Notes: generated by a model from the letters alone, not told the origin. Shown: positions 10,769 to 24,900, counted from the first letter of the stretch. The stretch: 64,000 nt of DNA from Lineus longissimus (GCF_910592395.1 NC_088323.1:5456001-5520000), one strand, 5' to 3'. Program-made: numbers and translations.

Positions 10769-13700
10769 TTACTTTCCATTGTGGTTGTGGTAATGGGGAC
10801 CTTCGTGATGATGGCCCGGGTGTCCACCTTCCCGATGTTCACGACGTTCGTTTTGATAACCACGTTCGTTTTGATAGCCACCGCCGCCATTTCCTTGTGG
10901 ATTTATTTTGGACTTGATGCGGCATAGGGCAGCTTGCGTGGCAGTGTAACTTCCAGTCACTTCGACAAACTTGTAGTCCTCAGAGCCGCAATGTACACTA
11001 GAGTCACCATCGGGGAGCTTCACAATGGCACCGGTTTGCTTTTGGATGGTTTTCACCTGAAAGGGGGATCAATAACAATTGAAGGAAAAGCGATTTGAAG
11101 AGATGAAATGAAATCACATGCACATTTAGAAGACGTTTTGTTTCTGTGATGGCAGCCAATGTTTCTTTGCCTATCAGTTATTACCGTATTTTCCGGATTA
11201 TCCCCCGCACTGCCATATGACCCGCACCCCCTTTGACCATTACCTAAAGCCACGCAAGACCCGCACCTGATTATGACCCGCACTGCTCCAAGACCCGCAT
11301 TCTCCAAAAATAGTAAGCCATTCATTGATGTTGAAATCCTAGAACCGCCATGTTTTTTTTAATTGTTAACCAAAGTGGATCAATTCCAGCATGGCCGTAA
11401 CTTGTTTTCCCTAGCGGAGACATCACAAACTATGCGATCATGGCGGAAATATTGGTTGAAAACAATGCGAAAACGATGGACATAAATCCTTATCAAGTAA
11501 CCAGTTTGGTCCCCTTTTTTTTCTTTGGGGTTGGGGCTTATCCCTCTCAGAATCCACGCAAGACCCGCACCTTTATATTACCCGCACCCCCACTTTTTGG
11601 GCCTGTTTGAGGGCAAAAAGTAGCGGGTCATACGCCGGAAAATACGGTACTCAACTGGCTAAAACAACTCAAGTGTATATGGTAGGCCTGGTACTTGGAA
11701 CTTTTACTCCCATTCTAAATGGACAAGCCTTGTGCAAGGCATAAAGCAACAACATTCTTTCATAGAGAGCCAATCCATTGGCAGATGAATTGAAAGATTC
11801 AGAACTACTACTTACATTGTGACCTTGTTTGCCAATCACTTTGCCAACACAATGACATGGTACTTTCATCATAACTGTTAGTCGAACTTCATCATTGCAT
11901 TCAGCGAAGCCTTGGGCTTTCAAGCATGTGAATACGTTCAAATGAGCCTGAAACAGTGAAAGAAAATAATCAGAAAATTTATCAATCAAGGGTATGAATC
12001 ATCAGTATTGGCAACTGGGAACATAAGTTACATGATGCCTACCCAGCCTCACTGGTTAACTGCTATTCAAGATCTTGAGCATGGTTCACTTCATGGCCCA
12101 ACACCAGGCACAGCTTGAGCCAAGACTGGAGGGCAGACCCAGTTCTATTTCTTCTATCAGCACATTGTAGGAACTACTTTTCCCTTCTCCACACATGCAC
12201 ATTTCTCACTGCTCCACACAAGCAAATTCCTGACAAACACTCACCTTCCATTGGGCATCCCTACACCCTCTCACAGTTATCACTCTCATTTTGGGATCTT
12301 TAGGTACAGGAACTCCTTCAGGGATACGAGGTGGGGTGGGGTCGTTCTTGTCCTTCTTCTCGGGATCGATGTGAATGTATGCACCAGACTCTGCTTTGAT
12401 TTGCCGGATGTTATTACCCTTGGGGCCAATGATGATAGATGCAGCACCATCGGGAACCTGCAAGTGTGAAAACATATTTACAAGATATACCTTGGTAAAA
12501 CATGCTCCTTATAATCATAAATCATAAATAACAAATCGCCAAGGAGTTTCAAAGCCATCTACTTTGACTAATTAACTCGAGTCTTACCTTGATAAACGTT
12601 TCTTCCTCTGCCTCCTGCTGCATGCCACCATACGGCCCCTGCATGCCTCCATTGACCATCTGATTACCATAGCCGCCCTGGTAAGGTTGGTTTGGGAAGT
12701 TGTGACCCTGAAATAGAAGAGACGATTCATCTCAAGGCCACGCATTTAGTATGTACACAAACTATGCTGAGACCACTGGGAAACTTTCACTCAACATACC
12801 AGTACACATTAAGTGAAGGAGACTTTTGGACTTAAAGGAAACAAGACCAAAACATACTGATGCATCATCGATGTTGCATCACTGATGACTAGGGAGTGCA
12901 GACTGACAAGTCACGCACCACTGACAATATAATCGAGTATGGATTAACCTCCCTCATGGATCTACCACTTGAAATAGAATATATCCGTTATATTGAGAAG
13001 ACTTATTTATTGTCCAAGGTCTTGTTTGAGAGGGGTGAAAGATACTAATTCACTTATATTTTAGTAAATCAAGTGCGAAGAAGAAGACTTTTACCAATGA
13101 AATTCTCCACCAGATAAAAGCTGGCTCTGTAACATGTCGACAACTGCAAACAGAACATTGCAAAGGACAACTCAAAACAAAATTTCCCAGTGGTTCGAAC
13201 GACTTCAGAGAAAAACTTGGTTGAAACTACATTTAGCCAACAGGACATTATCATTCTTTCCTTTCATTTTCACAGGCTGGAAAAAGATCCAATCTGTCGT
13301 CAGCACTGTGTCCTTGCTCCCGACTGCGGGATTTCAGGGAAAGCAGGCCCCCAATTCCCGAATTGACCACACAGCCTTTTTTTTGGTTTTGTGATTGACT
13401 GGCTCATGTAGAGTTTCAACCAAGTTCCCTGGAGATTTCTTAGTCTGCGTACATACTAAATGAGTGACACCCACTACCCTGCATGCTTGGTTTGAAGGAA
13501 AGAAAAGGGTAGACGACTTAAGAGTTGAAAAACTAAGAAAAGAAGATTTGGCTACCGTAGAATGTTGATGCAATAACGGAGGTTAAAATTTCACTTCAGT
13601 CTCAATGACAGCAGTGAAATTTCAAACCTACGTCACAACACACAAAATGATAAATCTATAGGATAAAGTAAACTTTTAAAGAATTAAAAAAATATCCACA

Positions 13701-16700
13701 GTAGAAAGTAATCATACCATTTGATAAGTAGTCTGTAGACCCATGTCATGGGACTTCAAAGGATTCTAAAAATTGAAATAGAAGTCGTCAAAATGGCCGC
13801 AAAATCTAAGGGGCGTTCTGACTTTCGATGCCAAGCAAACAAGGATTGTGGGTAAAGTGTGGTGAAGATAGTGCAATCATGATGCCAAGCCAGAAACCTA
13901 CTTATATGCATATTTGGCTTGATTCAACACTGTCAATGTACAAAAGTACACGAGACATGCATCAAATCGTTGCAAAACATTAGAACTGCTGCTGCCACTT
14001 CGCAATAGCAGCTACCTTGCATTGCGCATTAACTTTTACTTGGCAAGCCAAATATGCAAGACAAGTTTTTCAACTAACACTGATTTCTGAACGCACAGCT
14101 CTATCACTTTCTTTAGCAATTGAAAGGTGTAACCAAATTTCTTGGATTTATATGATTTTAGTTTGGGCTGGTTTAGTTTTGGCATCATGCTGGATCAGTC
14201 CCAGCTACTTACATGCATGTCCATGTGACCACCTTGGTTGAAACCTTTAGGGGGCTGAAAGATCGAGAGGAAATATGTCAAGTCGATCAGATTGAGCGAT
14301 TTTACATATTTTGAAGGGGTAGTCCTATAGTTTGCTTCAAGATGTTGAGAAATGATGCAAATTGCTCTCATTTCACGTTCGCTCTTGGACTGCTGTGAAG
14401 TAGGATGGTGTACTGTTATACTTCACAACCCATTATGAATATAATTGGCAAATGAAGATCATCAGTATTCTGTAACTTACAAGGAGATAGGGTCGACCAC
14501 TGTGGTTCATGTAATGGTTCCCACCGTGGCCTCCACCATATCCACCCATCCCACCAGGCCCACCGTGTGCATGTGGCATCATATATTGGACTGGAATCAT
14601 CGGCTGGAACTCGTTTCGTTTCTCATTTTGATGGCAAGCGCACACCTTCTGGCTAATTTCCTTCTCTGCTTCACACACGTTTTCCAGGCTGCCACGAATC
14701 TCAATAATACGATCCCAGTTGAAGGGATGTGGATTTTGTCTGAAAAGGTGAAGAATACTCTTGACCATTCCAGTCAACTGCAACGCATTGGATTACATCA
14801 TCAAGTGGAGCAAGAACGGTCTCCACACAATGTCAAGTCAAAACTACTAAACACTATCAACATAAAGATGGATACATTTTTAGATCATGTGGTCGAAAAA
14901 GGTCCCACTTGTATGATTTTCAACAGACATGTCAGTTTATCCCACCACATCAGCAGGAGGAGGATACCTCAATGCCAAGCAAAGAATCACAAATTTAGGT
15001 CTGTCAGAAGGTGGCAGAATGACAATCAATGTGGCGAATTGAAAGGTCTCCAAACATTTGGTACGGTAGTAAGATTCTGTTTGCATTCGCATCATATACC
15101 TACTGTGAGACATGGATTTTAGCACAGCTATTTTCCCTCAGGGTCTTGATGTTCTTCCCACCCTTGCCGATAATGCTACCACAGTGTCGGTCCTCAACGA
15201 GCAGTTTAAGTACAACAGCGTCTTCTTTAGTTTCATTCTGTACAATTGACAAGATTTCTTTACAGGCGTTACTCGCGTTCTCAGGGTTACCGTAGATGAA
15301 GATGGGCGTTTCGGGCAGTCTGAACTTCTCTTCTTTTGACTGTCTTAGCACATCCACACTGAAATCAGAAAGGTGTGAACATAAAAAGAGGTGTGAGAGC
15401 GTTGTCACTGCCGAGGACTATCACAGGGTCCAAGCCACACTGGCCAAGATTCTAAGGAGTTTGAAGAATCCTTTCGAAATTGGTGTCAGATCTCTTCTTT
15501 CCACATGCCAAGTTTATTCATGCTTTGTAATTACTTACCCAGCTTTGCACCTTTTTGTTATGTCTGTGATTGTTACACCCTTGCTGCCAATAACAGCACC
15601 AACGCAGTCGCTTTTCACCAGGATTCTGAAAGGAAAACACACTCAATTTAAGTAATAATGCTCGACATCTTTCAGAAATAACCTTTTATAAAACAAGACA
15701 TCGCCTTTACTTTGTACAAGCAATGACAACTACCTCAACACATTTTTTAAGTTCTTAAGAATAACGTCAACGACAGAATCTCGCACATGTCGAATATGTG
15801 CAGTTCTGTTTTGACAAATGCCTATGAAATAGATAACAGTGACACAACTTCTTCACACATAAAGGTGAAATGTTTTACTACTACCGTAGTTCTGCCATTA
15901 CAATTAACACCTAAACATTTATCATGAGGTCAAGTTTTGAGGTCAAGTCTTGAGGTCAATACTCGAGGTCGGCTAGTTCAAGCAGTGTTTTTGAACTTTT
16001 GTAGTCTTACTTCGTTGACATTAATCAATGCGGGAAGAAGACACCATCCTGTATGACTGTCAAGGGGAGAGATGGATGGGGAGGTTCCGTATGATAGTAG
16101 GGAAGGAAATAATCCACAGCGACAGTTAGGCTACTCTTTACCAACGAGATGGTATTGTCAACACAAACAAAATGCAACTCCCCTTTATTCAGACCACCAC
16201 AAGCCCAATACCAAGTAATCACACGCAAACTACAACTTTACATACCCATATTTCATGCAATGCTGTTAGCCTCATCATTTATTTTAGGTTAGGACAGTTA
16301 ATTCACTGCACACCGGCTTATTCTCTGCTTTTCAGTTCTACAAGATGACTTCATTCAAACATCATCTCGACAGTCCTACTATTTGTAGCCAGTTTCCAAT
16401 CCAAAGTAAGTCTTCTTATACCCTCTTATGATCAGGATTGTGAGATCTAGACATATTCTAACACATCCATTACACCCAAGTCGTTAATCTGGGATGACAG
16501 CATTTATACTCATCAAAGGAAAAAAGTACTTCAGACCCAAGGACCTACCTATGTAAACTTTTTCAGAAATAATACACTGATTTCAAGCCACACCAAAAGC
16601 TACAATGAAAGGCCAGTTTGCATTGCACACCAAAATTATTGTCACTGAATATCTCACGCCAAATAACCCCAAGAGAAAGAAGCCTTTAGTTAGTGTAGAA

Positions 16701-19700
16701 TTGGACAGCCGGGCTCAATAAATGATTTTTTTACATTAGGACGCCTGTAAGATATGCTCATATAGACTGAACACTCAATCGTCGATTGGCAGTAAATGTT
16801 GCCAGGTAACACTTCACAGAGTCGCCAGTAAAGGCAATTTCATTTTGCAAACATGATAAGTTCCAAAAGCGATTCATTGAGCTCGACTGCCATGTTAATG
16901 AATGTTATATTATACCTGAGTGGATACTCGTCCTTCCTCCTCTGGTTGTTAGGGCCAGGTCTGCCACCGAGATCGTAATTTTTGCGGTGCATAAATTCGT
17001 TAGATTGGGGTGTTGTATACCTGAGGGGGTATTCATCCTTCCTCCGCATGTTTCTGCGATCACCCCGATCGCGATCATTTCTGTTGTCGTTTCCTCCCCT
17101 ATTGTCATTATTTCTGTTCATGTTGTTCTTGCGATCGCGATTATCCCGGTTGAATAATGGGTGTACTTTCATACACTGTCCTTGATAGTCTTGTCCGTGG
17201 ATGGCATCCACAGCCCTGGAAAATTGAAGGAAAGATCATGACTTCCTAACTCTAAACATAACCAGAAGGTGAATGACACGAATTCTTAACTATCATGGAG
17301 GAAGGAGAAAATGACAGAGAATTCCAACCAGTACACTTTTAAAATGGTGGAGGGAGAGACATTAGTTCCATTATTGAAGCGATTTTTCTCAATCACCATA
17401 AGTCTATCAATAGTCCCTTGGACATTGCCTTGGCTTTGCTTGTAATTTTCACTTACTGTTGGGCTTGATCTGGAGATTCGAAAGTTACAATGAATTGTCC
17501 GTCCCCTTCGGCCGCTTGTTCGATTTTCTGCACAGTCCCGTACTTATCGCACATTCCTTTCACCTCCTCCCGGTTAACGTATGATGGTAGGTTCTTAAGT
17601 GCGATTTTATTGGTCATTCTGCAATGAGACGGATAAAACAGAATATTCATCAAGGTGACACTCAGAGAACCGCTTAACAATTCATGATTTACAGCCAATT
17701 TTCACAGTGGGAACTGAGAACACACTGTGTGGTTTTAGCCCAAGTTCAACTGAGCACTCTGCTGTGAAAAATTATCTTGTCCTGTCATATTTCAAAACAG
17801 TTGGAGCGACATGTTCTCAATACGTACACTGTGTACAGTGTCTTGTGAGATTTACCAAAATGTAAAGTACAGCCAAGGAGAGGGAGGTCACAGGTTGTAT
17901 TCACTGATATTGGGCAGTCTGGAGACTTCGCTCAGTTTCTTCAGCTTTGATTCACATTTTTGTGTCCGACAAAAGAAGTGATGCTTTATATTGGAGAAAC
18001 ACTCAAACAGAACAAAAGAAACACATCTTTGAAAATCTGAATGCTGAAATTCTGACAGAACCAAGTTCAATGCTGCGCAAAAAGGGATCTTATCAATGCA
18101 GAACTTTTAAGAATGTTCCCAAAATAGACTTCCAAAAATGAAACTTTTGTCATCACTGGTTTTATTCATCATTGCAAAGAGCAACACAATGACAATGCAT
18201 CTCAATTTATCACATCACAGCATCCCAATTTACCAATTTAGCAACGATAGGCACTGAAGGGTTCACACATGTCGTTTGCAATGTAATATTAGAAAGCGCC
18301 ATGCCAAGTCCATGATAGGCAACTGGGATGCGATTCATGCATATCAACTGCTTAAGTCATATAAACCTGCTTCAAAGTTCAAACCCACAAAGGACATCGC
18401 ATCACAGAATTGGTCCTCGTGGATTTCTTACTGAAGACGAAGTGATAACCTCAGAAGTCAAAATTTCTATTTTTACATCATGCTGCCAGCAGAAACCCAG
18501 ATGGATCAATAACGTGACTGTGAATGTGATCTTGAGTCTGCAATGCTGCAATTCACTGCGGAGGTTGCTAATCAATAGGGCAATGTATCCTAAGAGGATA
18601 GATAGCATCTCAAGATATTACAGAGACTGTTCTGAAATAGAGGGAATGCTTGAAGCCACACATGAGATGTAATAAATAGCATATGGATCGCAGATTGTAC
18701 TATAACATGTAGGCAAAGAAACGTGAGAGGTGTCCTGATTTATAATGACATGACAGAGATCGAATTAGATGGAAACAAACAAATTGGGACCAAATTTGTT
18801 GTCCTTATAATAGAGAGGTTTTCCTTTTTTAAGAGGTGAAGCTGCCAGAGGTTTCACTGTAAAAAGTGTACAATGTAGGGATGTTAAAATTGACTCTGCA
18901 TATGACCTTGGTTGCTATCTCATTCTCAGTACCTCAGTTAATTTCCCCTCACCAGGAATTTCGTATCCAACACTGAATTAGGAGGATAACAACGAATCAG
19001 ATCACTTTTTTGAAGTCTCCGTTCACCACTACACCGCACCAGTACCAAAAGGCACACACACATGAAAGGACGACGTCGACGAAAATCACAAAATCAATAG
19101 CGGAGTTCCTCAACGCAGCCTCCAGCACACATCCTCGTGCGCACTGAAAATATCCACCACTACTATAGCGAGCGATGCATATCCGCTCACAGAAACCACT
19201 CGGTTATTTTTAGCTCGCCATTAATTGCATGCTGGCGAAGGTAGGATCGGTTGAGACTGGCTGGATCAGCAGCAAAGGAGTGGAATATTTTGATTGAGCA
19301 GTATTCAGGATGCAGATATGGAAATTAGAATTGGATCGTACACATTTCTTTTGCACATCACCGATGTGGTAATGATAGCCGAGGATAATCTTTGTAATTC
19401 GGATTGAACTGCCCCTCTAGCATCTATTACAATGCCTAATCGTAAATCGAATGACCCAATTACTCTAATGCAATTCACCGACAAACTCTATCGTATTGTA
19501 CTTCAGGCCTCTCATTTGGGACACGCACCCCACTTTCCTTAATTTGGGCTTATTTGTTGGTGGCAAACATCAGCCTCTCATGCCAAAAACTAACCGTTTT
19601 TACCAAAATGAGAAGCAGTATACCACTGAATTTTTAACACCTGCCATACATGTATATGTAGCAGCAGACTGCATGCTTACAGACTTCCTTTGAAGAGTGC

Positions 19701-21969
19701 AGTCTTGGCAACACATAAGACTACGGGTTGCCATGGTAAACATACCTTAACATTTTCCACTACATACTTTCGCTGTATACAGCAATCTTTCATAAATTCT
19801 AAGATTTCAATTGGAATGACAACACGTAAACTCAACTGGAAATTGAACTTTTGTAGTAGTACTAGTAGTAGTATTAATCAATTTCAGAATCAGTAAACTT
19901 CGTGAATTGCTTTCGATTGACCATCATCGTCTTAACTGTGAGAATGACAAAACATTTCTAAACTGACCAATCAGAAGATTGTTGTCCATTTTGGTCTTGC
20001 GCTATTCCAGAAAGCCAATTTTAAAGATTTATTCATTCATATTCAGATTTCAAGTTTACAACCTTCTAAACGGTTCTATGTAGCCAAAGAAGTTGTTAAC
20101 CTACCGTCGACCACCGTTAGTTTGACTGTTTCCTTTGTTGGCAGACATTGACGGCTCAACTTGCATGACGGACTCAAGTAAAGAAAATCCTGAAAATACA
20201 GACAAGCTGACAATAAAAGCACTTCATCTACTAATACACATTTCATGAAAAAAAGCATTTTGATTTTTGATGATTGGCACAGGAAATGCAACATTTTTGA
20301 ACCAAATATTTATCTGACCCTTCGAAGCCCGAACACGCTCAACAGTAACATACTTACTTGGCCAGAACCTGACCAAGCATGACCAAGAACAAGCTGTTTG
20401 AAGCGATACACTGACAACTTTTCCAAGCCCTTTTACGACTGTTTTTTTTGTACAGAGAGAATAACTTCAACTGTCACGACTGAGGAGTGGTCAAAATTAG
20501 GCCTATCCAAATATCATGTCAATCACAATGCATTTTGCACGACTTGTCCAGGAAACATTTAATATGTGCGGTGCTGGATTTAGGCCTACAGGCCTTGGAT
20601 TGCCGGAACAAAGCACTTTCATGACCACAAGGTCTACTACTCAGTACTACTAGGTCAGACACTTGAATCTAATTACTATATGAAGTAGGCCTTCATTTTT
20701 ATGTCACGTACTGGCAGTGTTACAGGTCACAGGCAATTTGACCAATTTTACAGTTTTGTACAAATCAAGACATAGGTTTACAATACATGCACAATGATTA
20801 ATAGTCTGATTGATTGGCACAATATGCTAACATTAACAATAATAGACAGCAATGGCATTGATTTTAAGTCAGCTGTCAGAGTGCTTTACTTTGTGCCCAC
20901 TGGAAATGGGAGTGGCCTAACTTGACTGTCTCATCTGTCTCAAGCCCCTCCTCGATGCTATGGACAGTTTCGTCACAGCCTTGGACCACACTCATTGCAT
21001 GCGTGGAGACCGAGTGTACTGAACAATATGGAAAGGCTTAAAATGATGTCTTTGTCAAACCTGTCCATTGACCACATACTACTACTAGTCGTAACTGATG
21101 CCAGTAAATTATAATGTGATGCTGGACCTCTGACAAACAGAGCAGAGCTGACTTACCGACTGCACAAGTTGCACTGCCAAGACATACTCATGCGAGAGTG
21201 AACATGGTGAATGACAGCTGTCAGTGCCACTGTCATTGTGTCAAGGCATGGGCGGCTGTCATTGTCAATATCATTCAACAAAGGGAGGACAGACTCGGGA
21301 GCATAAATCGAATTTATTATGCATCTGTCATACAAAACAATCTAAACGCGACAGCACAACAACCTTTCGTGATACTGACACTCACGGTCAGCATTGGTCA
21401 GACAGGCCGGCCGGCTGACACTTGACACTGACAGTGACACTGCGCAGGGCCAGGTTAAAGACAGATTTGGCAACTTGCCCAAGAACACATGCACAAATAT
21501 GTCGGGTGTTGCCGTCTACAATACACAAGTAAAACAGGACAAACTAAAACCAAACAGTAGAACACAACGGAAGGAAGACATGTCAGCTTTTATTCTTTGT
21601 TGACAATGACCGAAAGAAGAAAGAAACCGTAATTTTCATCATCAGCCTCGTGGACACGATGTCGGACGGCCATCTTGAATTTTTATCTCAAAAATTCTCC
21701 ACACATTTTATCAAATATCACATCAAATACAACGCCTAAAAGGCTATAAATTGGGAGTGCGGGGGTCAGAGACAGCAAAGAAGCGATTAGTACTGACCGT
21801 TGAGTTGGCTAATAGCGCTATCGGTAGTTTCCTGGGTAGGGAACTCGACGAACGCGTAGCCCCTTTTCAGCTGAATGTCGGAAGGAATGAGGCCGTGGTC
21901 GTCCAACACTTTCTGAATGTTATCCACGATGACATCCTTCGCTAAGTTACCAATCCAAACTTTCGGCAT
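10769..21969 (-). CDS. IGF2BP: Insulin-like growth factor 2 mRNA-binding protein (IMP/IGF2BP), 2 RRM + 4 KH
   Basis: Thirteen exons join in phase: 21798-21969, 20105-20189, 17457-17618, 16916-17215 (or 17021-17215), 15539-15625, 15104-15358, 14481-14739, 14213-14254, 13718-13765, 12588-12707, 12245-12457, 11816-11947 and 10769-11056. They give 720 aa (685 with the shorter exon 4); vertebrate IMPs are about 580-600. RRM1 starts at residue 1 (PKVWIGNLAKDV, GYAFVEFP). RRM2 starts near 86 (KIALKNLPSYVNREEV, GQFIVTFES). The four KH GxxG loops are IGSKG, IGKGG, IGPKG and IGKQG. A long Gly/Met/His-rich linker separates KH2 and KH3, and the C-terminus ends in a His/Arg/Glu-rich tail with the doublet YQNERGYQNER. 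IMPs bind target mRNAs in cytoplasmic granules and control their localisation, stability and translation. The Arg/Asn/Asp-rich insert in exon 4, between RRM2 and KH1, is unusual. Invertebrates generally have one IMP gene, the pre-duplication orthologue of IGF2BP1-3. Confidence 0.95.
11182..11649. mobile_element. MITE with 15-bp perfect terminal inverted repeats in the last IGF2BP intron
   Basis: TACCGTATTTTCCGG at 11182-11196 is the exact reverse complement of CCGGAAAATACGGTA at 11635-11649. Just inside each end lie repeated ACCCGCAC motifs: at least seven copies near both ends, including GTGCGGG-type complements. No transposase ORF is present. The element is about 468 bp and lies between IGF2BP exons 12 and 13. 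Confidence 0.8.
16840..17215 (-). other. IGF2BP exon 4 with a duplicated splice donor (alternative 5' splice sites)
   Basis: The exon contains two copies of a segment encoding RRKDEYPLR, each followed by GTATA. Donor 1 ends the exon at 17021 and donor 2 at 16916. They lie 105 nt apart in the same phase, so either use keeps the frame and joins EYPLR to the next exon's ILVKSD. That recreates the conserved start of KH1 (known family pattern D/E-F/Y-PLRILV). The insert between the copies encodes 35 residues including NEFMHRKNYDLGGRPGPNN. Confidence 0.75.
17619..20104 (-). other. IGF2BP intron 2 (non-coding)
   Basis: About 2.5 kb between the exon encoding VMQVEPSMSANKG and the RRM2 exon. No further IMP exon is needed, because the flanking phases match. 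It contains a degraded copy of the CTCTCTATTAAGGAC repeat at about 18725-18860. I see nothing else supportable. Confidence 0.6.
18725..18860. repeat. Degraded copy of the CTCTCTATTAAGGAC MITE family
   Basis: It shares GAGAGGTGTCCTGATT, TAGATGGAAACAAACAAATT, GGGACCAA and a closing GAGGTTTCACTGTA with the full copy at 4277-4440, in the same order. It lies in IGF2BP intron 2. Confidence 0.6.
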
Positions 21970-24900
21970 GACAGCAAGTGATTACAACCAATTTCTATTA
22001 CAATAAGGGGAAAGTAGCGGCGTAGCCGCAAGGAACTACTACGTGTTCTGAGATGCCGGGGTATAGTTAATGCACTATTTCACGCGAGGATCGTTACAGT
22101 GAAGTGGAGCGGTGCAGGAGAAAATTTGGGTAATTTCTATTAATGACATAGGGGTGTTTATCTAATTAAGGTTTTATCGGCATGCAATCTCTGTAAAAAA
22201 AGGTAAAACTCTGGTTCAGTTTTACTTTCGGCAATATTTTAAAGTTGCTTTTTCGTATTCGGACCAAAATTTACAGACAGAAAAGGAACAGTTATTATTC
22301 ATTTTATATTTTACTTTCCTGTCACCCCTAATAATGGCATGTTCTATTATGAGTAGCCCCCACGTGGTTTTTAGCAACCTAATCTCATTCCACGCCGGCT
22401 CGTCAGACCCGGGGCATCTCATGTACTGGTGCTGTACATTTTGTAGATAGATGGACACATCAGACATGGTCCTATACATTATGTATCCCATACTTACGCA
22501 TAAAGCATACAGTATGTCCACACAAACTATAAAACTAATCATAAACTAATAAAGCCCGGCACTATGGCAGGGATGATCCAGAGGGGTTAGATAATCCCCT
22601 CCCCAATGAAAAAAATGAATTACAGTATGAGGAATTTGAGGATGATCCCCATACCGCACTCCAGGGATCCCCTATCCTGGTAAAACCAGTGGTTTTTCAA
22701 TATCTCGATATTTCATAAATGCGCTGATTGCAAATGTCCTTATCGCCAGGATCTGTTGTGATTTAAGTTGGAAGCACATCATCCTAGTGAACCGGGATGT
22801 ATTATTATCAGAATCTTGGTTACTGCATGCTGTATCGGTTTTAATCAAATTACTCCACACGGAATCTAGAGATGGCAGCATTAAATCACGGACTAAATTA
22901 CTGTCAAGCCTTGTCAAGGGTGAAGATTGACATCATGAAAATCACAAAGAAAGCCTGGACTTGATTGATATACTTCATTTTATTTAAAATATACAGACCA
23001 CCAACATACAATAGACTTGCCCAAATCATTTCATAATGATAAATCAAAATAAGCCAACTATGCACCTGAGCTGCCAACCCTTCATGAAAGCTATCAGGAA
23101 CTGTTTCCAGAAACTCCTCTATATCAATACTTTTTCAGTATTTTTGCAAGTGCCACCTTCAGTGTTCCGAATATAATGGATTGTTGAAGAAAACCTTTTG
23201 TTGCTTTCATTACTATATCACACATTTTGACAAATTTCAGGACTAGATATACTGAAAGTACTGATGGGTTGGCAGCCCTGCCCAATGTTCTTTGACTTGA
23301 CCTGATCTTTCTGGCAAAGTTTGAAATTTCGAAACTCCCAAACCTCGGACTATGCATCTATGTAGGCCTTCTATTCAATAACAATATCACCTCATGTGAA
23401 CATAAATTTTACCAAGAATAAAAAAATTCAAGTACCAGATAGTCCAATTAATTCTTCATTTCATTCACTTGATGTAGCAACAAACAGTAAATTTCTCAGC
23501 AAATTAGAAGTAAAACACTTGGCATGGTCTGAACATCAAAGCCGTAGAATTTCTATACACTAACAATAAGCATGCACTATTTCTAACTCCCCCTGGACTC
23601 GTAAAATAGTACCTGGAGCCTTTTGTAATCCGTACACAATTTGGCCAATAAAGTAACACCTCCAACATGTCCAATGCAAAAAACAAGAAATTTGACCTTG
23701 TCTTCAGCAAGTGATACATCACATTGCCTGGCAAAATCTTTTGGGAACCAAATTTAAAGCCAGTACCAATTACCACACATTCCACCAGGGAAATTGTGTA
23801 CAAAATCAAGAACACCTGATTTTAATTTTCACTTAACAGTTAAACTCCACTTCAATGAAGAAAAAGTTCTAACAGAGAACTGAATCGGCCAGATGTGCAC
23901 CGCAAACTAGACTAGACTTCGACCTGGAAACGTAAAACAACAGTCAAGTACTGTAAATCCAGTCAGGAGCTACCACTTCAACCTCCAAGCTGGCATAACC
24001 TGCATTCATGACAGAAAATGTGCTGCAATCTGAAAAATTGTGTTGGTGCTTGATTGGTTTTACAGTTTACAGATTTAGTTAAGAGATAAAAATTGACATG
24101 TCAGAGAACAATATAACAGCTATGAACAAACATCCTCTAATAAACAGGGTTCACCAAAATAAATGCAACAAACCAATCAAATCAAATCTTCCCTTTTATG
24201 TTGTGCGAGACAGTTTTGAGCAGATAAGATGGACATAATAGCTTCAGGCACAAACCAATGGACCTAAAACTTTCAAGTATGAAAAGTAAAAGATAGGGCA
24301 TGCGACGAGGACTGGTTGCTTTTGGAAATTGTTAATAAAAAAGATGTTTTCCACTTTCCAATCACGATAAATTTTAAACAATATCTACATACAGTTTTTG
24401 CGTGACTTATAAGCAGACGTTGATGGATATACGTCAAACTCCTGCTCTTATCGTTAATGCAGTTGCGCCACTGCCACTGAACAACAAGATACTGACACGC
24501 TACTTGCATCGATATTTACCTATCATTGCTGTGTATGTATACTAAGATCAGCAGTTGTTTGTCCCTTATCAGAGATGGTCACATGCTCTCATCTTGAGAT
24601 ATTTCATCCCGAATGCTACAAAGGTGATACAGCAAACACAGATTATAGCAAGTTTTATAAATGCACCTGAACATTTACATTTAATCATCTAAATACAAAC
24701 ACATCAAAATGATGCAGACCTATGATGATCAAAAACAACCCCAATTCATTGTAAAATCTATTTTAGACATTTCATACAATGGAAAAAACCTATTTGGACC
24801 CAAATGCGGTGTTGCTTGTAGAGAGGTGTCCGCTAAGAGAGGCGTTCCCACTGTAGCAACAATTAAAGCCATTATTATTTCTGATACAACCATTACATCA

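Noticed and set aside
10429-10917. 162-codon plus-strand ORF
   Set aside because: Its right part is the antisense of the last IGF2BP exon and the rest is low-complexity AT-rich sequence.
14445-15122. 225-codon plus-strand ORF
   Set aside because: It runs antisense across IGF2BP exons 6 and 7, which have clear KH-domain homology and matching splice phases on the minus strand. The ORF itself has no domain.
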